Shown: positions 30,067 to 35,921 of the stretch, piece by piece
How positions within the stretch are numbered: the first letter of the stretch is position 1
How the letters are laid out: the number at the start of each line of letters is the position of its first letter
Virus record (IMG/VR): IMGVR_UViG_3300024308_000296
Location: 1 to 35,921 of that record
Direction: 5' to 3' (one strand)
Length of the DNA stretch: 35,921 bases
From: a virus
Made by a program: the position numbers and the translations under genes
The notes under the pieces: model-generated
The model's database searches: none
Seen by the model: only the letters and a program-made list of their open reading frames with translations
What the model was told of the DNA's origin: nothing

Positions 30067-32346
30067 ATGAAGCGCGACCTCATCACCATGCAACTTGACC
30101 TCGGTCACGAACTCATCATCGACAACTTCGCCGGGGGTGGCGGGACCAGCACAGGCCTAGAAGCAGCGTTCGGCCGCCCGGTCGACATCGCGATCAACCA
30201 CGATCCAGAAGCGCTAGCCATGCACGCCATCAACCATCCGCACACGAAGCACCTGTGCGAGAGCGTTTGGGACATCGACCCGATCGAGGTGACCGGCAAC
30301 CAGCCGGTGGCCCTGGTGTGGCTGAGCCCCGACTGCAAGCACTTCAGCAAGGCCAAGGGCGGCAAGCCGGTCGAGAAGAAGATCCGCGGATTGGCCTGGG
30401 TGACGCTGCGCTGGGCTGCGAAGTGCAAGCCGCGTGTGATCATGCTCGAAAACGTGGAAGAGTTCAAAACGTGGGGCCCGCTGATCCAGGACGAGTATGG
30501 CCACTGGAAGCCGGACCCGACGAAACGCGGCAAGACGTTTGAGTCGTTTGTCCGCCAGCTGGAGGCCCACGGCTACAAGGTCGAGTACCGCGAGCTCCGT
30601 GCGTGCGATTACGACACCCCTACGATCCGCAAGCGATTTTTCCTGGTAGCGCGGCGCGACGGCCTGCCGATCCAGTGGCCGCTGCCGACCAATGGCGCGC
30701 CGGACTCGCCGGCCGTCCGCGCAGGCAAGCTGCAGCCGTACCGCACTGCGGCAGAATGCATCGACTGGTCGCTGGAGTGCCCGAGCATCTTCAGCCGCAA
30801 GCGCCCGCTGGCAGAGGCCACGCTGCGCCGCATCGCCAAGGGCATCATGCGCTACGTGGTCGACGCGGCCGATCCGTTCATCGTGGGTCAGGGCGGGCCG
30901 ATCTATGCCGGCAAGCCAGTCACCGCCAACCAGCCGATCGGCACCCTGACGACTGAGAACCACCGCGCCGTGGTCGTGCCGAGCATCGTCCCGGTCACGC
31001 ACCAGGGCGGCGACCGCAGCGAATCGGTGCACGAGCCGTTCCGCACGATCACCGGCGCGCAGCGCGGCGAGAAGGCGCTGGCCAGCGCAACCCTGCGCCC
31101 GTTCGTGATGACCAATACCACCGGTCACCTCGGCGCCGACGTCAATAGTCCGGTACCGACCATCACCTCAGCAGGCAACCAGGCGTTGGCCGTCGCGACC
31201 ATGGTGCAGACCGGATACGGCGAACGAAAGGCCGCCTGGCACTGTCGTCACTGCTCGGCTGAGTTCGACGTTGAGCCAACCTGCGGGTGCACTGCGTGCG
31301 GCCATGAGGATGACTTGGTGCGAACCGCCGCCCAGGCACCGCGCGCGCTGGACATCGAGAAGCCGCTCGGCACCGTAGTCGGCTCAACCAAGGCCGCCCT
31401 GGTGACCGCCTTCCTGAATGAGCACGCTAACGCCAGCAACCAGCGCGTGATGTCGGTCGACGCGCCGCTGCGCACGGTCTGTGCCCAGGTGAAGGGCGGG
31501 CACTTCGGCCTGGTCTCCGCTGCGCTGGTCGGCGTGGGCGGCCGCGCCGGCGACAGCCGCCCGCGCGGCGCCGACGAGCCTACGGCGACGATCACGGCCA
31601 AGGGTGACACCGCGGTGGTGACCGCGTTCATGGCCCAGCACAACAAGGAGCGCAGCGGCGTCAAGGCGGGCCGCCCGGCAGATGCGCCAATCTCGACCCT
31701 CACCGCGTCAGGGTCGCAGCAGTCCCTCGTGACAGCTCACCTGACCAAGTTCCGCACCGGCTCGACCGGCAGCGACCTAGCCGACCCGATGCCGACGATC
31801 ACGGCCGGCCCGAAAGAAAACCCAGCCGGCGCGCCGCACGCGCTGGGCCTGGTGTCGAGCAGTCTGGTCAAGCTGCGCGGGACGAGCACCGCGAACGGTG
31901 TCGACGAGCCGCTGCACACGATCAGCGCCGGCGGCCAGCATCATGCCGAGGTGCGCGCCTTCCTGTTGGCCTACTACGGGACGGACCAGGACCAGACGCC
32001 GGGCTCGCCGCTGGCGACCGTCACGAGCCGCGATCGGTTCGGCCTGGTCACGATCCACGGCCAGGACTACGAGATCGTCGATATCGGCCTGCGCATGCTG
32101 GCGCCGCACGAGCTGTACCGCGCCCAGGGCTTCCCGGCTGGCTACGTCATCGACGAAATCCCGAATCCGGAGCTGCTGTTCGTCGGTGGCGAGCAGGTCG
32201 ACGGTGACCCACTGGCGCTCCCGCGCATCCCGCTGACGAAGTCGGCCCAGGTGCGCATGTGCGGCAATAGCGTGTGCCCGCCGTTGTCGGAGGCGCTCAT
32301 CCGCGCGAACTTCGCGCACGAACAGTTGATGGCGAGGGCGGCATGA
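30067..32346 (+). CDS. C5 cytosine DNA methyltransferase with long repeat insertion
   Basis: A 759-residue methyltransferase. Motif I is DNFAGGGGTSTG (19-30); motif IV is SPDCKHFS with catalytic Cys90; motif VI is LENVEEF (128-133); motif VIII is TIRKRFFLVARR (186-197); motif X is GNSVCPPLSEALI (733-745). Between VIII and X, where C5 enzymes hold their target-recognition region, lie about ten 40-residue repeats (289-663) and a zinc-knuckle (C393, C396, C406, C408, C411). No restriction enzyme partner is encoded nearby, so it most likely protects phage DNA from host restriction or alters expression. It is about twice the length of a simple C5 enzyme. Confidence 0.92.
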   Translation: MKRDLITMQLDLGHELIIDNFAGGGGTSTGLEAAFGRPVDIAINHDPEALAMHAINHPHTKHLCESVWDIDPIEVTGNQPVALVWLSPDCKHFSKAKGGKPVEKKIRGLAWVTLRWAAKCKPRVIMLENVEEFKTWGPLIQDEYGHWKPDPTKRGKTFESFVRQLEAHGYKVEYRELRACDYDTPTIRKRFFLVARRDGLPIQWPLPTNGAPDSPAVRAGKLQPYRTAAECIDWSLECPSIFSRKRPLAEATLRRIAKGIMRYVVDAADPFIVGQGGPIYAGKPVTANQPIGTLTTENHRAVVVPSIVPVTHQGGDRSESVHEPFRTITGAQRGEKALASATLRPFVMTNTTGHLGADVNSPVPTITSAGNQALAVATMVQTGYGERKAAWHCRHCSAEFDVEPTCGCTACGHEDDLVRTAAQAPRALDIEKPLGTVVGSTKAALVTAFLNEHANASNQRVMSVDAPLRTVCAQVKGGHFGLVSAALVGVGGRAGDSRPRGADEPTATITAKGDTAVVTAFMAQHNKERSGVKAGRPADAPISTLTASGSQQSLVTAHLTKFRTGSTGSDLADPMPTITAGPKENPAGAPHALGLVSSSLVKLRGTSTANGVDEPLHTISAGGQHHAEVRAFLLAYYGTDQDQTPGSPLATVTSRDRFGLVTIHGQDYEIVDIGLRMLAPHELYRAQGFPAGYVIDEIPNPELLFVGGEQVDGDPLALPRIPLTKSAQVRMCGNSVCPPLSEALIRANFAHEQLMARAA
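30931..32055 (+). repeat. ten tandem repeat units in the methyltransferase target-recognition region
   Basis: Each unit has the core P-x-x-T-(I/L/V)-(T/S)-x, a Gly-rich turn, then A-L/V-V-T-A-F/L. Cores begin near residues 290, 324, 362, 433, 467, 505, 541, 574, 615 and 648. A zinc-knuckle interrupts the series after the third unit. Confidence 0.8.
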
Positions 32347-32537
32347 GTAGCTTCGGATCGACAAGCCGGCTCAGCTCCGACCTGTACCGCCAGCAGACCG
32401 CGGCTGAACGTCCTATCACCCTGCGCCGCCGGCGCTGCGCATGCGGGAAGGTCGTCACGGCCAAGCAGCTCGTCCAGTACGGCGCCTGCGTTTCGTGCGT
32501 TCGAGCGGTCGCCAATCAGGTCAAGGAGGCAGCGTGA
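32343..32537 (+). CDS. small zinc-ribbon protein (64 aa)
   Basis: A 64-residue protein with Cys at 32, 34, 49 and 52 (CACGKVV ... CVSC), a small treble-clef or zinc-ribbon, after a basic RRRR stretch. The ATG overlaps the methyltransferase stop (ATGA), suggesting coupled expression. May bind nucleic acid or act as an accessory factor; not shown. Confidence 0.6.
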   Translation: MSSFGSTSRLSSDLYRQQTAAERPITLRRRRCACGKVVTAKQLVQYGACVSCVRAVANQVKEAA

Positions 32538-32791
32538 CCGGGCCAGTACCAACCACCCAGGACGAGCCGAACGACCCGGCCGCCTACAGGGAACACCTGC
32601 TACTGCTCAAGTCGATGCACTGCGCACGTCCGGTGGTCTACCAGGGCAAGAACCACTTCATCACGTGCCTGACCGCCAACCGCGACGGCGGGCACATCTC
32701 GATGACCGTCTACTTGGCCGGCATGGCGGGCGGCATTGACAGCAACGAAATCGAAGTGCGGCCAACAAATAAGGAAGGAACCCCAGCATGA
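32534..32791 (+). CDS. phage protein of unknown function (85 aa)
   Basis: An 85-residue protein starting at GTG with AAGGAGG upstream and a GTGA overlap with the preceding stop. Beta-rich centre (RPVVYQGKNHFITCLTANRD, HISMTVYLAGMAGG). No family recognised. Confidence 0.55.
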   Translation: MTGPVPTTQDEPNDPAAYREHLLLLKSMHCARPVVYQGKNHFITCLTANRDGGHISMTVYLAGMAGGIDSNEIEVRPTNKEGTPA

Positions 32792-33612
32792 CCCATATGA
32801 CATTGCAGGCGGTGCGCCAACTCATCGCTAACGATTCCTATGCGATTACGTTCCAGTCGATGGAGCAGTATCGCAGCACCCTGCTGCGCCATTTCGACAG
32901 CCTGGTCGAAGCTCCAATCGACACTCCAGCCAAGCTAGAGCCGGCCCTCGCCGCTCAGTCCCAGGGCGCACAGCCAACCGTCAAGGGCCGCAGCGTCTAC
33001 GCGTGGTACGTGACCTATTGCGAGACATCCGAAAAGCTGAAGGCCGCAAAAGGGTGCATCGAGCGCTACGCCGCTGCTCTTGCCGCGAAGGCCGAAGCGC
33101 CGGCCGCCCAGCAAGCCGCAGCACCTGGCCCGCTGGCCGACTGGAGGCTGGTACCAGATGAGCCGACCGACCAGATGACCTACATCGGCCAGAAGATGCG
33201 CTACGACCCGATGAACAGTATCAGCTCGATTTATTGCGCTATGCTCGATGCCGCCCCTAGCGCCCCCAGCACACCGGAAGCGCCGAAGGAGCTAGGTCTC
33301 GATATCGCGGTGGCGGTGAACCAGAGAATTAGCAAGTACATCGCGGGCAACAAGCCAGCGTTGATGCTGTTGAATGAAGAGGAGCTTGCGGCCTTGTACC
33401 GGTTCCAGGAAACCTGCGAAGACTCGGATTCAGGCGGCTACGACGTGGATAAGGACATGATGAAACGGCTGGCGGCGATTGGCGTGATCGAGTCGAAAGG
33501 ATTCGGGCGCTACCAGTTCACGGAGTTTGGTGACTTCGTGGTTAAACGCGCCGCTCAGCTCGGCGGCAGCCAGGGAGAGGGAAGGAGTTACCCGTGCCAA
33601 CCAGCTACCTGA
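32788..33612 (+). CDS. phage accessory protein with W-x-LVP-x-EPT module (274 aa)
   Basis: A 274-residue mosaic. Residues about 1-110 are helical and Ala-rich. Residues about 120-162 (DWRLVPDEPTDQM ... IYCAMLDAAP) are the short module that recurs in many phage accessory proteins of unknown function. The C-terminal 110 residues form a separate helical/winged-helix-like region (MMKRLAAIGVIESKGFGRYQ). Modular make-up suggests shuffling by recombination. It overlaps the next gene by 19 bases. Confidence 0.6.
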   Translation: MTHMTLQAVRQLIANDSYAITFQSMEQYRSTLLRHFDSLVEAPIDTPAKLEPALAAQSQGAQPTVKGRSVYAWYVTYCETSEKLKAAKGCIERYAAALAAKAEAPAAQQAAAPGPLADWRLVPDEPTDQMTYIGQKMRYDPMNSISSIYCAMLDAAPSAPSTPEAPKELGLDIAVAVNQRISKYIAGNKPALMLLNEEELAALYRFQETCEDSDSGGYDVDKDMMKRLAAIGVIESKGFGRYQFTEFGDFVVKRAAQLGGSQGEGRSYPCQPAT

Positions 33613-33830
33613 CCGCCGTCGAACTGGCCGAGCTGATCGGCTGCGCGACGACCAGCTTCGCGTGCATGCGCCGCTACCTGGAGCGCCACCAATGGCCCTT
33701 CGAACCCAACCTGCGGGGTTTCCCCCGCGTCAGCCGCGCGTATCATGACGCGCGTATGTGCGGCACCGCCGCGCCCGGCCTGACGCCAGTCGTCGACGTC
33801 GAGCCTGACTTCAGCATGTTTAAGCAATGA
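33594..33830 (+). CDS. DUF4224-like excisionase candidate
   Basis: A 78-residue protein starting at GTG with AAGGAG eight bases upstream. The sequence LTAVELAELIGCAT, then MRRYLERHQWPFEPNLRGFP followed by RVSRAY follows the DUF4224 pattern (LT-x-x-EL ... PF ... G-x-P-x-V-x-R), a small HTH protein usually encoded directly before phage integrases and believed to act as a directionality factor. It overlaps the integrase gene by an ATGA. Confidence 0.78.
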   Translation: MPTSYLTAVELAELIGCATTSFACMRRYLERHQWPFEPNLRGFPRVSRAYHDARMCGTAAPGLTPVVDVEPDFSMFKQ

Positions 33831-34927
33831 TCGGAAGAAGAAAATCACCGGATGGCATGCCGTTCCGCCTGTACGAGCGGATCGGCAAGTTCAAAGTCAG
33901 CTACGGCTACAAACTACCCGATGGAACATGGGCATTCCGCCTGACCGCGTCGGCAGACGATCCCGCCGCACGCGCAAGGATCCGCGCCGAAGCGATCGAC
34001 CGCGCCAACGAGCTCAACGGCGCTCCTATCGAAGGCGGCGAAACCGAGGCGCTATTCCGGCGCTACTTCGCTTGGCAGCGAGGCCTACCGTCCGAGAGCG
34101 AGGATCGCAAGGCCGACAGTACGCTTGACGAAAACGAGCACAATGAAGCAAAACGGATACTGAAGAGCTTCGGCAAGGTGAAGCCGGCATCAATCAAGCC
34201 CGTCCATATCTATAAATACCTGGACGGCCGGGCCGCTGAGGGCGCACCCGCCAAGGCGAATAAGGAAATCGCACTGCTCTCTGCCGTACTCGAATTCGGG
34301 CGCCGGAAGGGCGTGCTGGAGACGAACCCCTGCCGCGACATCAAGTACAACAAGACCAGGCCCGACACGCGCTACGTGACCCCGGCCGAGCTCGACCTGG
34401 TGGTGCGCGTGGCCCGGGAGCGCGGCGGCATGTACGTAGTAGCAGCGCTGTGCCTGCGCGCCGCCTACCTGACTGTCAGCCGCCCGGACGAGATGCGGAA
34501 GGTCATGCGCCAGGCGATTACGCCGAGCGGGATGGAAATGGCCGTGGGCAAGCGGAAGAAAGGCAGAGCCGAGCGCTTCAAGCTGATCGAATGGTCGACT
34601 GAGTTGCGAGCCGTGATCGACGAAGCCCTCGCCCTCCAGCGCACGACGAGCCTCTACGTGTTCGGCAACAGCGACGGACAGCCCTACACCACCAGCGGCT
34701 GGAACACGAACCTGCGCCGACTGATGGAACACGCCCGCAAAAAGGCCGAGGCCGAGGGCATCGAGTTCGCCAGGTTCACCCTGAAGGACATGCGCCCGGC
34801 GGCCGTCACGGACCGCGTTGACGACGGGGACGAGACAATCACCAACGCAACGGGGCATAGCAGCGATCGCATGGTTCGCCAGGTTTACGACCGCCGCAGG
34901 ACCAAGAAAGCCAGGGCGACCGAGTGA
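33827..34927 (+). CDS. int: phage tyrosine integrase
   Basis: A 366-residue tyrosine recombinase. Residues about 1-70 are the arm-binding domain, 75-170 the core-binding SAM-like domain, and 180-360 the catalytic domain. Likely catalytic residues are Arg219 (VSRPDE), Lys243 or a neighbour (GKRKKG), the K-D-M-R box at 320-323 where most enzymes have H-x-x-R, His344 (ATGHSS) and Tyr354 (VRQVYDRR). It lies 119 bases before the tRNA-His remnant that marks the phage-host junction, so it should integrate into tRNA-His. Early expression from the rightward promoter suits excision as well as integration. Confidence 0.93.
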   Translation: MIGRRKSPDGMPFRLYERIGKFKVSYGYKLPDGTWAFRLTASADDPAARARIRAEAIDRANELNGAPIEGGETEALFRRYFAWQRGLPSESEDRKADSTLDENEHNEAKRILKSFGKVKPASIKPVHIYKYLDGRAAEGAPAKANKEIALLSAVLEFGRRKGVLETNPCRDIKYNKTRPDTRYVTPAELDLVVRVARERGGMYVVAALCLRAAYLTVSRPDEMRKVMRQAITPSGMEMAVGKRKKGRAERFKLIEWSTELRAVIDEALALQRTTSLYVFGNSDGQPYTTSGWNTNLRRLMEHARKKAEAEGIEFARFTLKDMRPAAVTDRVDDGDETITNATGHSSDRMVRQVYDRRRTKKARATE

Positions 34928-35046
34928 AAAACGTTGGAAGATCGCAAAAACGCACAAGCGCCCATGCGGGTTACAGCCTGCGCCATGTTCCAAAGAATTC
35001 ATCTCGCAGCGCATAATAATCAAGACCTTACAGTGGCTTGAGCTTC

Positions 35047-35094
35047 GGATTGTGATTCCTGTTGTCGTGGGTTCGAGTCCCATCAGCCACCCCA
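35047..35094 (+). other. attR: 3' part of tRNA-His
   Basis: The sequence from GGATTGTGATTCC (anticodon GTG at 35051-35053) through the T arm (GTGGGTTCGAGTCCCAT) to the acceptor strand CAGCCAC, discriminator C and CCA (ending 35094) is the 3' two thirds of tRNA-His. The anticodon stem is broken by a C-T mismatch just left of 35047, which marks the probable left edge of the att core. To the left is phage DNA, to the right a terminator and the host gene. The intact tRNA-His should lie at the other prophage end, left of this window. It is not a functional tRNA gene here because the D arm is missing. Confidence 0.85.
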
Positions 35095-35114
35095 AGAATT
35101 CAGCAGTAAAACAG

Positions 35115-35151
35115 AGGGTTACATGCTTGCGCTGTAACCCTTTGTTGTTTT
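35115..35151 (+). terminator. Rho-independent terminator, originally of tRNA-His
   Basis: AGGGTTACA (35115-35123) and TGTAACCCT (35133-35141) form a perfect 9-bp stem with a 9-base loop, followed by TTGTTGTTTT. It lies between the tRNA remnant and the convergent host gene and would also end transcription coming out of the integrase operon. Confidence 0.88.
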
Positions 35152-35171
35152 CCGCTGCCTGCATGCGGCGC

Positions 35172-35921
35172 TCATCCCTGTGGGCTTTCACCCATCTGCC
35201 GGCAATACTTTGCAAGGTTCTCGGGCAAGTCAGCCGGGCACACCCCGCATTGCCTGTTCCCGGGCACGGCATAGTCGATGAACCTAGGGTATGGCAGGTT
35301 CAGCCCAGCCATCACCTCGCGAAACTCCTCCAACGTGCGCTCTCCGCCGAGCCGGGGGTTGCGCTTTTTTTCCTGCATGACCGAAGACACCCAGCGCTGC
35401 TGATAGTCATGGGCCGGGTAGACCAGCGTCTCGTCGGGCAGGGCGAACAGCTTGTCCCGTACGCTGTGATACAGCGCGTCCGCATCTCCCTGCTGGAAGT
35501 CGGTTCGCCCGCACCCCTCGATCAGCAGCGCGTCTCCGGTAAACACACGCTCTCCCAACAGGTAGGCGAAGTGGCCTGCCGTGTGGCCCGGCGTATGAAG
35601 CGGCTGGAACGCCAGCGATCCGACCCCGAACAGCTTCCCGTCCTCCAACTGGACATCGGCGCAGGAAACGCGCTCGGCCGCGGGCGCGGCGATCGCGCTT
35701 CCGACTTTCTTCTTCAGTTCCAAGGCGGCCGTGATGTGATCGGCATGAACGTGCGTGTCGATGCTGTACGCGAGCCTCAAGCCAAGGCGCTGAACCTCCG
35801 CGAGGTCACGGTCGAGCGTGACAATGACCGGGTCGATCAAGACCGCCTGCCCGGTTTCAGGACAGCCGATCAGATACGTGTAGGTGCTCGACAAGGGTTC
35901 GAAAAGCTGACGGAAGATCAT
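35172..35921 (-). CDS. persulfide dioxygenase-like metallo-beta-lactamase-fold protein (host)
   Basis: A complete 249-residue host protein of the ETHE1/SdoA type, which oxidises glutathione persulfide to sulfite using one iron. Metal ligands are seen at His57, His59 (THVHADHI, with Asp61 and His62), His113 (HTPGHTAG), Asp130 (TGD) and His171 (YPAHDY). The CGRTDFQQGD motif (137-146) is characteristic of persulfide dioxygenases and separates them from ordinary glyoxalase II. The C-terminus carries a CGVC pair. It is convergent with the prophage and separated by a terminator; it is not part of the phage. Confidence 0.88.
   Translation of the reverse strand: MIFRQLFEPLSSTYTYLIGCPETGQAVLIDPVIVTLDRDLAEVQRLGLRLAYSIDTHVHADHITAALELKKKVGSAIAAPAAERVSCADVQLEDGKLFGVGSLAFQPLHTPGHTAGHFAYLLGERVFTGDALLIEGCGRTDFQQGDADALYHSVRDKLFALPDETLVYPAHDYQQRWVSSVMQEKKRNPRLGGERTLEEFREVMAGLNLPYPRFIDYAVPGNRQCGVCPADLPENLAKYCRQMGESPQG

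Noticed and set aside
30067-32346. Methyltransferase as half of a restriction-modification system
   Set aside because: No nuclease-like gene lies beside it; the flanking small proteins show no endonuclease motif. A solitary protective methyltransferase is more likely.
35033-35094. A complete tRNA-His gene
   Set aside because: The D arm is absent and the anticodon stem has a mismatch; only the 3' part from about 35047 is authentic, so it is an attachment-site remnant.
34993-35102. AAGAATTCA direct repeat (34993-35001 and 35094-35102) as the att core
   Set aside because: Only nine bases, and one copy overlaps the end of the tRNA. The 48-base tRNA match is a far better core; at most these could be integrase arm sites, which is not supported further.

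Overview
The window is most of an integrated temperate, tailed (siphovirus-like) phage followed by about 0.8 kb of host chromosome. The DNA is GC-rich. The host gene at the right end is a persulfide dioxygenase-type metallo-beta-lactamase-fold protein, and the attachment site is a tRNA-His remnant of proteobacterial type with an encoded CCA. Together with the look of the phage proteins this suggests a betaproteobacterium (Burkholderiales, perhaps Oxalobacteraceae). That placement is an inference. The left end of the prophage, the lysis genes and the rest of the tail lie outside the window.

Layout. (1) 1-19482, minus strand: the virion operon, read right to left. It runs TerS (Nu1-like), TerL (lambda gpA family), a small Mor-family DNA-binding protein, gpW, portal (lambda gpB family), a five-gene inserted block (three small proteins around a 586-residue repeat-rich LamG-like protein), a fused prohead protease-major capsid protein, a DUF2190-type decoration protein, two head-tail joining/tail completion proteins, a 54-residue protein, the tail tube, tail chaperones G and GT with a -1 slippery heptamer, the tape measure and two tail proteins. 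Candidate cos elements lie just upstream of TerS. (2) 19620-24792, minus strand: the early leftward operon (Cro, CII-like regulator, a Toprim/SF3 primase-helicase, a gpZ-like protein), with an iteron cluster at 20417-20641 that may be the replication origin. (3) 24793-26043, plus strand: the lysogeny operon, CI-type S24 repressor plus a zinc-ribbon membrane protein. (4) 26096-34927, plus strand: a second repressor-controlled operon of small unknowns, a ParB-like protein, a DUF2303 protein, a large repeat-containing C5 cytosine methyltransferase, a DUF4224 excisionase-like protein and a tyrosine integrase. (5) 35047-35094: attR, the 3' part of tRNA-His, then a strong terminator and the convergent host gene.

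How it works together. CI should bind a family of 16-bp dyads. Two near-copies of one promoter-operator module (TTGACA/T, 17 bp, CATAAT with operator inside the spacer) drive cro leftward and the methyltransferase-integrase operon rightward, so one repressor silences both arms. Both cI and cro appear to be leaderless. Late expression may involve the Mor-like protein: two copies of a conserved 27-bp dyad sit 23-24 bp upstream of the gpW and protease-capsid start codons, one of them touching the Mor-like gene's own stop codon.

No stretch longer than about 300 bp lacks a gene. The larger gaps (20376-20621, 24286-24491, 26044-26165, 34928-35171) hold the iterons, a direct-repeat operator-like site and a doubtful small gene, a terminator plus promoter/operators, and the attachment site plus a terminator. 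I saw no CRISPR array, insertion sequence, complete tRNA or lysis gene.
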